Below are positions 1 through 8,265 of a stretch of DNA of 64,000 nt, in pieces. This DNA is from DATMFV01 sp035555975 (GTDB taxonomy: Bacteria > Verrucomicrobiota > Verrucomicrobiia > Chthoniobacterales > Chthoniobacteraceae). The stretch is from positions 1 to 64,000 of the forward strand of contig DATMFV010000073.1 in the NCBI GenBank assembly GCA_035555975.1. The letters run 5' to 3'. The first letter of the stretch is position 1, and each line of letters starts with the position of its first letter. Position numbers and translations under genes: made by a program. The notes under the pieces were generated by a model, which was not told the DNA's origin, did no database searches, and was given only the letters and a program-made list of their open reading frames with translations.

Positions 1-3
1 CTT

Positions 4-22
4 CTGTATTCCCTGAATACAG
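4..22. repeat. 8-bp perfect inverted repeat at window edge
   Basis: Arms CTGTATTC (4-11) and GAATACAG (15-22) are perfectly complementary around a 3-nt centre. No T-run follows on either side, so an operator or the tip of a terminator for a gene outside the window are both possible. The remainder of 23-168 is a non-coding leader to the first gene with no other recognisable signal. Confidence 0.45.
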
Positions 23-168
23 GCGGTCGGCAGAATTTCGTTATAGGCTAAAAATAGGGGCTCCGAGGCCATTAAAATCATTTTTTCACAGCCTCTTATA
101 GGAAATATCGGGGGTCCGCTGATCGTTTTCCTTTCTAAAGAAGCACAACCGGGTTTAGTTAAAGGAGC

Positions 169-822
169 ATGAATGTACCGGTTGAGATTTTTCCGCAGCT
201 TTCGAAGGGGGGGCGCTTTCCCAATGCTTTTTTTGGACGGGTGCCGGGATTGGATGTGGCGACGGAGCGCGAGGTGGCGCTCGCCCGGCTCAACGATTGG
301 CACCGCGAAATGCGCGAGAAGGTCGGGTTTGCCGGGATGCCGTTCATTACCGCGCAGCAGGTGCATGGCAACGGGGTGGCGGTGGTCGATGCGGAAAGCT
401 GTTCGCGGGTGGCAGGGGTCGATGCGCTGGTGACCGGGACGCCGAATGTCTGCCTCGGCATCTATGTCGCCGACTGCGGCGCGGTCTATGCGGTCGATCC
501 GGTCGCCAACTGCATCGGGCTGGCGCACTCGGGACGCAAGGGAACGGAACTGCGGATCGTCCCGGAAATGCTCCGGAAAATGGGCGAAGCGTTCGGCAGC
601 CATCCGGCAAATGTGACGGTCTGCCTGGGGCCGTGCATCCGCCCTCCGCTCTATGAGGTCGATTTCGCGGCGGAGATCGTCATGCAATGCCGCGAAGCAG
701 GGGTGGGGGAGGTGATGGATTCGGGAATCTGCACCGGCTCGAATCCCGGTCGTTATTACTCCTACCGGATGGAAAAAGGGAAGACCGGGCGTTTGCTGGC
801 GCTTCTCGCCATGAAGGGGTAG
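169..822 (+). CDS. pgeF: PgeF/YfiH-family multicopper-oxidase-like (LACC1) protein
   Basis: The 217-residue product belongs to the YfiH/PgeF/LACC1 family. These zinc-dependent cytosolic enzymes are described as purine nucleoside phosphorylase/adenosine deaminase-like, and in E. coli as a peptidoglycan-editing factor. The family metal and active-site set is visible: His66 in QVHG, Cys103 in ADCG and His120 in AHSG, followed by GPCI..PLYEVD and a C-terminal SYR..KGKTGR block. The usual AHAGWRG is AHSGRKG here, a mild divergence. The start at 169 has GGAG only one base away (164-167), unusually tight, but later starts would cut into the conserved FFGRVPG segment. The gene stands alone and is convergent with leuA. 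The family is clear; the physiological substrate cannot be read from sequence. Confidence 0.92.
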   Translation: MNVPVEIFPQLSKGGRFPNAFFGRVPGLDVATEREVALARLNDWHREMREKVGFAGMPFITAQQVHGNGVAVVDAESCSRVAGVDALVTGTPNVCLGIYVADCGAVYAVDPVANCIGLAHSGRKGTELRIVPEMLRKMGEAFGSHPANVTVCLGPCIRPPLYEVDFAAEIVMQCREAGVGEVMDSGICTGSNPGRYYSYRMEKGKTGRLLALLAMKG

Positions 823-833
823 GGGCCTTTTGG

Positions 834-865
834 AGGATCGGCCTCCGCGCCGACCGCCGCGCTAA
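834..865. repeat. dispersed intergenic repeat, copy 1
   Basis: The core GCCTCCGCGCCGACCG (841-856) recurs exactly at 41678-41693. The 13-mer GCCGACCGCCGCG (849-861) recurs at 56425-56437. All three copies sit between convergent genes just after a plus-strand stop codon. GGAGG..CCTCC at the left end of this copy is self-complementary. Confidence 0.55.
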
Positions 866-867
866 GA

Positions 868-912
868 AAGAGGAGCCGGGCGCGCCGACTCCTCTTCCCA
901 AAACGGTTTTTT
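868..912. terminator. terminator between convergent pgeF and leuA
   Basis: An 8-bp perfect stem, AAGAGGAG (868-875) with CTCCTCTT (889-896), encloses a loop that can extend the helix with CGG/CCG. A run of six T at 907-912 follows on the plus strand. It lies between two stop codons and probably serves pgeF, perhaps both genes. Confidence 0.65.
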
Positions 913-922
913 CCGTACCTGC

Positions 923-2473
923 CTACGGAGTGGCGACTTCCTGCTTGCGCTCCACCGGGATTTTTCCGGACAAGACCCGGTTGACCGCGTTGAGGTAGGC
1001 GCGTGCGCTCGCTTCGATCACGTCGGTGCTCGCCCCTTTGCCGGTGACCAGCCGTCCGTCGCCGAAGTCGGCCTTGATGGTGACTTCGCCCAGCGCGTCC
1101 TTGCCCTGCGTGACGGCCTGGACGTGGTACTCGACCAGGTGCCCCCGTTGCTGGAGCAGGCGGTCGATCGTTTTCATCGCGGCATCGACCGCACCGTTGC
1201 CGGGGCTGGAATCCTGCAACACTTCCTCGCCGCGACGCAGCCGGACCGTGGCCGTGGGAATCGTGGAACTGCCGCTGGCCACGTGGATGTAGTCGAGGAT
1301 GTACCCTTCGTCGTTGACGATCGAGTCGTCGACCAATACGGAGAGGTCGTCGTCATAGACAAACTTCTTCTTGTCGCCGATCTCCTTGAACCGGGTGAAG
1401 ACCCCTTCGACTTCCGATTCGTTGAGCTTGTAGCCCAGGTGTTCGAGCCGCTTGACCATGGCGTGGCGGCCGCTGTGTTTGGTGAGCGGCAGTTCGGTGC
1501 CGCCCCAGCCGACTTCCTCCGGGTCCATGATCTCGTAGGTCTCGCGCTTTTTCAGGATGCCATCCTGGTGAATACCCGAACTGTGGGCAAAGGCGTTTTC
1601 GCCGACGATCGCCTTGGAGCGCTGGACCATCAAACCGCTCATCCGGCTGATCAGGCGCGAGGCTTTGAGGATCTCGCGGGTCTCAACGCCGGTATGGACT
1701 CCGCCAAAGAAGTCGTTCCGCGTCCTGATCGCCATGACCACCTCTTCGAGCGCGGCATTGCCCGCCCGTTCGCCGATGCCGTTGATCGTCCCCTCCACCT
1801 GCCGCGCCCCGGCGGCGACCGCGGCGAGCGAATTGGCTACGGCCAGGCCGAGATCGTTGTGGCAGTGGACGCTGATGATCGCGTCGTCGATATTGCGGAC
1901 GTTGTCCTTGAGGTAGCGGATCAGGGCCGCGTACTGGTCGGGCATGGCAAAGCCGACGGTGTCCGGGATGTTGACCGTGGTCGCCCCGGCTTCAATGGCG
2001 GCTTCGACCACCTTGGCGAGAAACTCAGGTTCCGTACGCGAGGCGTCTTCAGGCGAAAACTCGACATCGCGCACCAGCCCCTTGGCCCGTTTGACCCCTT
2101 CGACCGCCATCCGGATGATCTCCTCGTTCGCCTTCTTGAGCTTGAACTCGCGGTGAATCGCCGAAGTGGCCAGAAAGACGTGGATGCGGCCCCGTTCCCC
2201 GGCGGCCTTGATGGCGGCCCCGGCGGCGTCAATATCCTTGGCGACGCAACGGGCCAGCCCGCAGATGACCGGGCCCTTGATCTCGGAGGCGATCCGGCTG
2301 ACGGCTTCAAAATCGCCGTCACTGATGACCGGGAACCCGGCTTCGATGACATCGACCTGGAGGCGCGCCAACTGCCGGGCGACCTCCATCTTCTCCCGCA
2401 GGTTCATCGATGCGCCGGGACATTGCTCCCCGTCGCGCAAGGTGGTGTCGAAAATGATGACTTTGTCTGACAT
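923..2473 (-). CDS. leuA: 2-isopropylmalate synthase
   Basis: LeuA condenses acetyl-CoA with 2-ketoisovalerate, the first committed step of leucine synthesis, in the cytosol. The 516-residue product opens with the catalytic FDTTLRDGEQ block (Arg13/Asp14). It carries the metal ligands of HCHNDLG (His203, His205) and the EGTINGIGERAGN segment, then the SGIHQDG linker. Last comes the C-terminal allosteric LeuA-dimer domain (about 380-510), so this is the long, leucine-regulated form. The start at 2473 is chosen because the reading frame upstream lacks family similarity and a GAGAG tract lies about 8 bases before this ATG. Length and domain order match the family. No other leu gene is nearby. Confidence 0.96.
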   Translation of the reverse strand: MSDKVIIFDTTLRDGEQCPGASMNLREKMEVARQLARLQVDVIEAGFPVISDGDFEAVSRIASEIKGPVICGLARCVAKDIDAAGAAIKAAGERGRIHVFLATSAIHREFKLKKANEEIIRMAVEGVKRAKGLVRDVEFSPEDASRTEPEFLAKVVEAAIEAGATTVNIPDTVGFAMPDQYAALIRYLKDNVRNIDDAIISVHCHNDLGLAVANSLAAVAAGARQVEGTINGIGERAGNAALEEVVMAIRTRNDFFGGVHTGVETREILKASRLISRMSGLMVQRSKAIVGENAFAHSSGIHQDGILKKRETYEIMDPEEVGWGGTELPLTKHSGRHAMVKRLEHLGYKLNESEVEGVFTRFKEIGDKKKFVYDDDLSVLVDDSIVNDEGYILDYIHVASGSSTIPTATVRLRRGEEVLQDSSPGNGAVDAAMKTIDRLLQQRGHLVEYHVQAVTQGKDALGEVTIKADFGDGRLVTGKGASTDVIEASARAYLNAVNRVLSGKIPVERKQEVATP

Positions 2474-2812
2474 AAAAAAAACTCTCTCTTTTGAAACTGG
2501 TGGTGGAGGAAAAATCTTCCGCCAATCAAGGCCGGAAGAAAAAGAAGAAGCGGCGCGCCTGACCCCCTCCACCCAGAGAAAATCGAGCCGAAAAACGTTT
2601 CAGATCAGCTCCGACGAGCCACCCCGCGCCGCCTCGCTTTAGCGAGCGGACGGGAACCCGTGGAGCAACGTAAGTCGGCTGGTCAGAAAAGGAAACATGA
2701 GTTTCGGTAAGTTCCTTCATAAAGCCTTGCCGGAGTGCTTTCAACCAAAAACGTGCCAAAAAAACGAGGCGGAGGTTGCGGGAAGGGAGTGAGAAAATAT
2801 TAGAATATTAGT
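2474..2812. other. intergenic region between divergent leuA and GH20 genes
   Basis: About 340 bases without a convincing gene. The leuA side (2474-2760) would be a long leader on the minus strand; it contains a short CTCGC-TTTA-GCGAG hairpin (2633-2646) but no recognisable T-box or leucine-codon leader peptide. A 77-codon minus-strand frame (2526-2759) has low-complexity composition and no start signal and is not called. Near the right end, AATATT-AG-AATATT (2796-2809) forms an AT-rich symmetric site beside the putative GH20 promoter. Confidence 0.5.
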
Positions 2813-2839
2813 TTGACTTGGTATTGGCGCGCCTATGAT
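2813..2839 (+). promoter_or_regulatory. putative promoter of the first GH20 gene
   Basis: TTGACT (2813-2818) and TATGAT (2834-2839) are separated by 15 bases. The -10 overlaps the two earliest in-frame ATGs, favouring the later ATG at 2847 as the real start. The symmetric AATATT-AG-AATATT element lies immediately upstream. The 15-bp spacing is short, so this is tentative. Confidence 0.35.
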
Positions 2840-2846
2840 GAAAGGC

Positions 2847-4397
2847 ATGTCGTCCTTCATTGCCCATCTTGATCTCAAGGGAGTGCGGCTCCGGCCCGCC
2901 TTTCTGCCGGAGTACCTGGAGAACCTGCAGACGCTCGGTTTTCGCGCTCTGGTGGTGGAGTACGAAGATGTTTTCCCGTTTCGTTCTGCCCGCGTTTCGA
3001 TGCATCCCGAAGAGGTCTGGAGCCGCGATTTTCTGGAGACCTTTCTGGCAAAGGCGCATTCGCTCGGAATCGAGATCATTCCGCTTCAACAATGTCTCGG
3101 GCATCTGGAGTACGCTTTTCGCCGGGAGGAGAACCGGCCTTACGCTTTTGGGCAGGGGGTGCCGCGCGATCTTCACCTCGGGCGACCCGAGGCGCGGCAA
3201 TGGTTGAAGGGATTGCTGGCGGAGGTGCTGGAGGCCCACCCGGCATCGCGTTATGTCCATATCGGCATGGATGAAGCCCGTTCATTGCACGGCCATGCGA
3301 AGGAGGAGGGAACGGCGGTGTTGACGCTCTTTCTGGAGTACCTTGATGAGCTTTGCACGCTTTGCGAGCGATACGGCAAAACGCCGTTGATCTGGGGGGA
3401 TATGCTCGATGAATCGATCGCGCCGGAACACCTCGGGAAACTCGTCTCCTTCAAGGATCGTTTGATCGTGGTTTCGTGGGACTATGCGTCGGAAGGGGAG
3501 GCGCAGGCGGTGGTCCGGTTTTCGGGGGTGCGTTGTTCGCGCCGCTGGGTGGAAGAGCCGTGGGAGGCCCCGTTGCCGACGCCCGCGGCGATGTCCGGCG
3601 CGACGCTCTGGTTTGAAGATTGGCCGGAGGCGATCCAGTCGCTGGTGGAGCCGTACCGCGTCTCTCCCTGGGCAATGGCGTCGTTTTTTCAGGCCGCCGT
3701 GTGGCGGGATCTCGGCTTTACCGTCTGGGGTGCGGCGGGAGGGGCCGTCACCTACGACCGGAGCGTGCTCCCCTACTACGTGCGCCGCCATCGCAACATT
3801 GCCGCATGGAAAACCTTCGGCGAGAGGGAGCGCCTGGGCGGGATCATGATCACCCAATGGGCGCGTTCCAACAGCCTGACTGTGCCGAACGTTCTCCCCG
3901 ATGTCGTCTGGCCGGTTCTGGCCGGGGCGGGAGCGGGGCTGGAGCGGTTTTTCAAAGGGGTTGCGCCCGACCGGCTGAAACGGCTTTTCGGCGGCATCGG
4001 CCGGTGTCGGGAAGGGTGGGCAATGGAATCGGGCCTGCTGGCGGAGATGGCGGAACTGACCGGGCAACTTCAAACCCATCACGAGGAATGGGAAACAATC
4101 CGCCTGATGCTGGAGCTTCAGCGGATCACGAAAGGGGCGGAGGTTCTGGAGGAGTTCATGCGTTGCTATGGCGGCATCGGCCGCCTGCCCGGCGAGGGGT
4201 GGGAAAAGCAGGCGGAAACACTCGAGGCACTGGAGGCGGACCTCCAGAGGCTGGAGGAGCGTACGCGCGACCACCTCCAGAAGCGTTACTTCGGCATCGC
4301 GTTGGAGGAATGGCACTACAAGGCATTCACCTCCCTGTGGGAACGGCTCTCCCTCCTCGGGCGGGCGGTGGCGGGCGGCGTCGGCGAGTTGATCTAA
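2847..4397 (+). CDS. hexosaminidase D-like GH20 glycosidase, copy 1
   Basis: GH20 TIM-barrel of the hexosaminidase D (HEXD) type, which removes terminal beta-linked N-acetylgalactosamine/glucosamine or galactosamine. Landmarks in order: LDLKG (residue 9), VEYEDVFPF (about 37-45), IPLQQCLGHLEY (about 78-89), the acid pair Asp142-Glu143 in HIGMDEA, and PLIWGDML. No signal peptide is visible, as in HEXD, so it is predicted cytoplasmic and would act on imported oligosaccharides. The C-terminal 150 residues are helical, of unknown role. The start at 2847 is preferred over 2835/2838 because a -10-like box covers those codons and the paralogue at 15315 aligns from here. It lies directly upstream of a LacI regulator, like its paralogue. 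Family is confident; substrate is inferred. Confidence 0.85.
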   Translation: MSSFIAHLDLKGVRLRPAFLPEYLENLQTLGFRALVVEYEDVFPFRSARVSMHPEEVWSRDFLETFLAKAHSLGIEIIPLQQCLGHLEYAFRREENRPYAFGQGVPRDLHLGRPEARQWLKGLLAEVLEAHPASRYVHIGMDEARSLHGHAKEEGTAVLTLFLEYLDELCTLCERYGKTPLIWGDMLDESIAPEHLGKLVSFKDRLIVVSWDYASEGEAQAVVRFSGVRCSRRWVEEPWEAPLPTPAAMSGATLWFEDWPEAIQSLVEPYRVSPWAMASFFQAAVWRDLGFTVWGAAGGAVTYDRSVLPYYVRRHRNIAAWKTFGERERLGGIMITQWARSNSLTVPNVLPDVVWPVLAGAGAGLERFFKGVAPDRLKRLFGGIGRCREGWAMESGLLAEMAELTGQLQTHHEEWETIRLMLELQRITKGAEVLEEFMRCYGGIGRLPGEGWEKQAETLEALEADLQRLEERTRDHLQKRYFGIALEEWHYKAFTSLWERLSLLGRAVAGGVGELI

Positions 4398-4412
4398 AAG
4401 AGGGCTGCATCC
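4398..4412. repeat. 15-nt intergenic repeat, copy 1
   Basis: AAGAGGGCTGCATCC occurs here immediately after the GH20 stop codon and again identically at 44485-44499. Both copies lie in short intergenic regions next to regulators or PEP-CTERM genes. Function unknown. Confidence 0.45.
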
Positions 4413-4443
4413 AAAGGAGAACCGTTTTCTTCTAAAAAATTAG

Positions 4444-4470
4444 TTGATTAGATGAAAATATTTATATATG
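4444..4470 (+). promoter_or_regulatory. putative promoter of the first LacI gene
   Basis: An AT-rich tract stands out from the GC-rich surroundings: TTGATT (4444-4449), 15 bases, then TATATG (4465-4470). It also contains GAAAATATT, shared with 2793-2801 upstream of the GH20 gene, a possible autoregulatory site. Transcription would begin close to the ATG at 4479. Confidence 0.35.
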
Positions 4471-4478
4471 AGATGAGT

Positions 4479-5555
4479 ATGGCCAAGGGAAAACCAACCC
4501 AGAGAGATGTGGCGCTCGCCGCGAATGTGTCGCAAAGCCTCGTGTCGCTCGTCCTCAATCAGGTGGAGACGGAAGCTTCGGAGGCGACCCGCATTCGCAT
4601 TCTCGAAACGGCAAAGCGGCTCGGTTACGTCCCGAAGAAGAAGCACGTCTACGAGCCCAAAAAGGCAAAGCGGCCCGGCAAACAGGGCAAACTGCTCGCC
4701 TACATCCCGCAGACCGTCACGAGGGAGGTGCCGATGGATGCCCGCATCTACGATGGATACGAGGAGTTTTACCAGCGTTTCCAGAGCGCGGTTGCGGAGG
4801 CGGCTCACCTCAACGGCTTCGCTCTCATGGTCCGGCCCTATACGAACCCGACGGAGCTGACCAGTTGGCTCATTGAATGGGGGATCGACGCCGTCATCAT
4901 GCACTCCAGCGACCGGAATCTGAGCGAATGGATCTCCAAACGCTATCCGATGGTACAGATCAACCGCCGCAATGTCGTCGAAGCCGATGTCGTGATGCCC
5001 AACCAGGAAGAGATGATCACCCTTCCGCTCGACTACCTTCACCAGCATGGCCACGAGCGGATCGCCTTTCTCTCCATCCCTCGCGACAACGACATTCACC
5101 GAAGAAGGCGGCAAGCCTATCTTGACTGGACCCGCAGGAAAAATCTCCCCGCCTATCCCGAGTTTCTGGCGTGCGACGGGGGCTCGCTCACGACGCTCCT
5201 CGAAATGAAGGAAAATCGCCCGACGGCGGCGATCGCCGGCGATGCGATGGCGCTCATCCTTCAGAAGGAAGCGATCAAGCGGGGGTTCTCCCTGCCTGAA
5301 GACCTCAGCATCATCGGGATCGACAACATTTCAGCCGATGTCTTCGCCACGCCGCCCCTGACTTCGATTGATGTCCGCGCCAACGAAATCACGCGCATCG
5401 CCCTCTCCCTGCTCACCGAGCGCCTCAAGGAGCCGACCCTCGCTTTTCAGAAAGTCGAAATCACCCCAAAGCTGATCGTGCGGGAATCGGTCGCCACCCT
5501 TCAAAAGAAAAACGCTCCGGCAAGGAGCGACCGGAACCTCCTTTCAGGGTCCTAA
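4479..5555 (+). CDS. LacI-family transcriptional regulator 1
   Basis: A LacI/GalR repressor. The N-terminal helix-turn-helix lies at about residues 7-27 (TQRDVALAANVSQSLVSLVLN), followed by the hinge LGYVPKKK and a periplasmic-binding-protein-like sensor that ends in the family motif DDxSIIGxDN..TPPLTSIDV. Such proteins bind sugars or glycosides and control adjacent catabolic genes. The start at 4479 gives a conventional N-terminus; ATGs at 4452 and 4473 are also in frame, but 4452 lies inside the promoter-like tract. It is 18 bases from the downstream PEP-CTERM gene, so it may be the first gene of the 4.5-12.2 kb transcript. The effector is unknown; a hexosamine-containing sugar is a guess from the neighbouring GH20. 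Confidence 0.9.
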   Translation: MAKGKPTQRDVALAANVSQSLVSLVLNQVETEASEATRIRILETAKRLGYVPKKKHVYEPKKAKRPGKQGKLLAYIPQTVTREVPMDARIYDGYEEFYQRFQSAVAEAAHLNGFALMVRPYTNPTELTSWLIEWGIDAVIMHSSDRNLSEWISKRYPMVQINRRNVVEADVVMPNQEEMITLPLDYLHQHGHERIAFLSIPRDNDIHRRRRQAYLDWTRRKNLPAYPEFLACDGGSLTTLLEMKENRPTAAIAGDAMALILQKEAIKRGFSLPEDLSIIGIDNISADVFATPPLTSIDVRANEITRIALSLLTERLKEPTLAFQKVEITPKLIVRESVATLQKKNAPARSDRNLLSGS

Positions 5556-5573
5556 ACAGAACACCCCCGGATT

Positions 5574-6389
5574 ATGAAAAAAATCAAAAAGGCCAGAACC
5601 CACCTTGCAGCGATCGTCCTCGGACTGGCGGTCTTCCTGTGCGCCACCCCTTCGCGGGCAGACTATCAGACCAGCTTTGACGTGCCGCCCTACACCCTCA
5701 ATAGTACGATTGTCGGCGTGGAAGGATGGACGGAAGGGGCCGGCAGCGCCGTATCGACCGGAATCGTCACCACCGCTCCCTGGGATGCCGAAACGACCGT
5801 CTACCGGCTCAATCTGGGGGATGGGGGTAATGTCGTGCGTGTCAAGAACAGCGGCTTTACTCCGCTGACCGGCAAGGTGGCCCTGACGGTCACGATGGCT
5901 TTTGACTTCGGAACCCAGGACAAGACCACCCTGTCGAGCTTTGCCTTTACCGACGGCATCGCCGGTCCCATCTCCTTTGGTTTTTTTCATCAAAGCGATG
6001 CCAACGGCGGCGGCCTCTATTACCAGGGAGCGGACAACGAAAGAGTCACCATTCTTGCCAAGTCGCAAATGGCAAAAAATGCCATCTACGAGTTTACGCT
6101 CACCATTGATATTGCCGCCAAGCTGTTCGACATCTCTGTCAGCGGAATCAAAACCGATGAACAACCATTTTCCTTTTCCGCCGCCTCACTAAGCAGCGGA
6201 ACCTTTAAGAACGGCAACCTGAATCTCATCTATCTTTCCAATGGCGGAAATGCATCGTTTACCACCTACGTCGATCAGATTGATCTCCGCGCGATCCCCG
6301 AACCCGGAGCCGTCGCATTGGTCTTGAGCGCCGGAGCGGGATTCCTCCTTCTCTCCTCCAGAAAATCAAATCGCCAAGGCAGCCTCTAA
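5574..6389 (+). CDS. PEP-CTERM sorting-domain protein
   Basis: Exported 271-residue protein. A signal peptide (KKIKK n-region, hydrophobic core, cleavage near ATPSRA-D) is followed by about 200 residues of beta-rich, Gly/Thr/Ser-rich sequence with a lectin-like (concanavalin-type sandwich) character: repeated F-G-F and D-x-D strand patterns, ending YVDQIDLRA. The C-terminus is a canonical PEP-CTERM signal: IPEPG, hydrophobic helix, then SSRKSNR. Such tails are recognised by exosortases, which cleave and transfer the protein to the outer surface or exopolysaccharide matrix. It is the second gene of the LacI-led run, 13 bases before the next gene. A glycan-binding function is an inference only. 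Confidence 0.88.
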   Translation: MKKIKKARTHLAAIVLGLAVFLCATPSRADYQTSFDVPPYTLNSTIVGVEGWTEGAGSAVSTGIVTTAPWDAETTVYRLNLGDGGNVVRVKNSGFTPLTGKVALTVTMAFDFGTQDKTTLSSFAFTDGIAGPISFGFFHQSDANGGGLYYQGADNERVTILAKSQMAKNAIYEFTLTIDIAAKLFDISVSGIKTDEQPFSFSAASLSSGTFKNGNLNLIYLSNGGNASFTTYVDQIDLRAIPEPGAVALVLSAGAGFLLLSSRKSNRQGSL

Positions 6390-6402
6390 GCGCCCCTTTT
6401 TT

Positions 6403-8253
6403 ATGAAGCCCCCTCATCCCTCCGCTTCGTCCGCATTTTACGGGATGCGCCCGTTTCTCGCGGTGCTTTCGCTCCTTTTGGCCATGCCGGCCCCTGCGCA
6501 TTCCTCCAACCCGAAGGAAGGCATCCCAACCGTCTACCCCAAAAAGAAGCTGATCGCCGCAGGATGGGATTCCCCCGATCCGGAGACGCTGCTGGCCCAC
6601 CTTCCTGAGTTTGAGAAAACGCCCTTCAACGGGGTCCGTATTGAATTCGAAGTAAGGAACGAGGCAGGAAAGAAGATCGGGACCCGCCGGACCTTCACCG
6701 CCGATCCATGGAAACGCGAGTGGTTCCAGAGTGAAGTCGAGACCTTGCGAAAGATCAGGTCCGACCGGCTCACCGACAACTTTCTCTCCGTAGGACCCGG
6801 TTCACAGATCGACTGGTTTGACGACGCCGCGTGGGAACAGGTGGTCGAACACTACCGCATCATCGGCTGGATGGTCAGGGAAGGCAGGCTGAAAGGCATC
6901 CTGTTCAATGCGGAAATCGGGATTTCGCAGCCGGCCTTCAGCTATAACCGCCAACCCGCGCGAACCAGATACAGCTTTGCCGAATATGCGGCAAAGGTCC
7001 GCGAGCGCGGTCGCGCCGTCATGGAGGCCCTGGCTGCGGAAGCTCCCGGCATGACGATTTTCTCCATGTTTCTCAATGGCGGCCAGGCCTACTCCCCCTT
7101 TCACCAGACGGGCGGTCACGGCGGTCGCCTCTCTCATTTTTACTTTGACGGCGGGGGGGTCAAACCGGCCGGGCCGACCAATCCCTCGGAGGTACAGGAG
7201 CAGAATGCGCCGCTGGAAAAAATCGAAGGCGGCAGCTACAATCTCCTTCCTGCGTTTCTCAACGGCTGGCTCGACGCGGTTCCCCCGACCATGACGATCG
7301 TCGACGGCCTGGAGCAAACCTATACCGCCACCGATCGACAGGGGTTTCTCTATTGGGCCAACAATGTCCGCAATACAGCCCTTCCGCTGGTTGCCCCGGA
7401 AAACCGCCTCAAATATCGCGCCCAGGTCCAGGTCGGCTTCGGCATCTATCTTGATCCCTACGTCAATCCGCCCGGCTCCAAATACCATATCGGCCCGGAC
7501 GAGAAAGGAAGCCGCGTCGATCGCCTGCAGTCGGCCATTGCGGCGGCCATCAACGTGACCGACCAGTATGTCTGGACATGGGGCGAAAAGTACCGGTGGT
7601 GGCCGACCAAGGCCCGCCGCGTCGACCCAAGAACCTGGGAGGAAATCGCCCCGGGAATCACCGACGCCCTGCGCTTCGGGGCCGACCCCGCTGCGCACTT
7701 CAGGCAGGAACTGGCAAAGGCCGGCGAGGAGTTTGCCGGCACCGATTCGGTCGGAGGTGATTCGCTGCTCAAGGACGGCGACTTCTCCGAAGCGTCGCAA
7801 ACATGGTCCGCCCATCTGGAGGACGGAACCACCGCGCCGCCCGACGTTGATTCCGCCGTCGGCCATCGCGGGAACGGTTCGGCCCGGCTCGCCGGAAGCT
7901 CCAATGTCAGCTACATTCAGAATATCGCGATCCCCAAGGGAAAAGCCGATCGCACGGGACTGGATACCCATCTGTACGGAATCAGAGGCTGGGCGCGGCA
8001 GACCGGGAAGGGGCGGCCGGAGATCCGCATTCGCTGGAGAAAGGGGGATGGCAGCTATCTCTTCAACCAGTCCGACAATATCAGGCTCTCGCCCATCGCC
8101 TCGGAAAAGACGGGGGAGTGGATGCCGATCCGCGGCGTCGTCGCCGTTCCGCCGGGGATGAATACGCTCTCGCTCCAGCTTACGTCCGTCGGGCAGAAGG
8201 AAAGCGGGGATGTCGTCTGGTTTGACGATATCGAAGTGGTTCGCATTCGTTAG
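6403..8253 (+). CDS. secreted hydrolase-like protein of unrecognised family, copy 1
   Basis: I do not recognise a named family. A signal peptide is clearest from the in-frame ATG at 6445 (MRPFLAVLSLLLA...). The body reads as a TIM-barrel: KKLIAAGWDSP, TPFNGVRI, NFLSVGPG, LKGILFNAEIG, LLPAFLNGWLDAVPPTMTIVDG, and QYVWTWGEKYRWWP. Two glutamates follow strand-like segments, Glu171 in FNAEIG and Glu304 in VDGLEQ, and are conserved in the paralogue at 9060; they are candidate acid/base and nucleophile of a retaining glycosidase. About the last 150 residues look like a galactose-binding-type beta-sandwich ending VVWFDDIEV, common in carbohydrate-binding modules. Its neighbours (LacI, PEP-CTERM, GH20) support a glycan substrate. 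The function is not proven by sequence. Confidence 0.78.
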   Translation: MKPPHPSASSAFYGMRPFLAVLSLLLAMPAPAHSSNPKEGIPTVYPKKKLIAAGWDSPDPETLLAHLPEFEKTPFNGVRIEFEVRNEAGKKIGTRRTFTADPWKREWFQSEVETLRKIRSDRLTDNFLSVGPGSQIDWFDDAAWEQVVEHYRIIGWMVREGRLKGILFNAEIGISQPAFSYNRQPARTRYSFAEYAAKVRERGRAVMEALAAEAPGMTIFSMFLNGGQAYSPFHQTGGHGGRLSHFYFDGGGVKPAGPTNPSEVQEQNAPLEKIEGGSYNLLPAFLNGWLDAVPPTMTIVDGLEQTYTATDRQGFLYWANNVRNTALPLVAPENRLKYRAQVQVGFGIYLDPYVNPPGSKYHIGPDEKGSRVDRLQSAIAAAINVTDQYVWTWGEKYRWWPTKARRVDPRTWEEIAPGITDALRFGADPAAHFRQELAKAGEEFAGTDSVGGDSLLKDGDFSEASQTWSAHLEDGTTAPPDVDSAVGHRGNGSARLAGSSNVSYIQNIAIPKGKADRTGLDTHLYGIRGWARQTGKGRPEIRIRWRKGDGSYLFNQSDNIRLSPIASEKTGEWMPIRGVVAVPPGMNTLSLQLTSVGQKESGDVVWFDDIEVVRIR

Positions 8254-8265
8254 TGATGGTCCAAG

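Noticed and set aside
1124..2470. Long plus-strand frame antisense to leuA
   Set aside because: No domain, composition typical of a shadow frame in GC-rich DNA, and leuA is unambiguous on the opposite strand.
2526..2759. 77-codon minus-strand frame upstream of leuA
   Set aside because: Ends in a low-complexity Phe run, no ribosome site, no family; treated as leader DNA.
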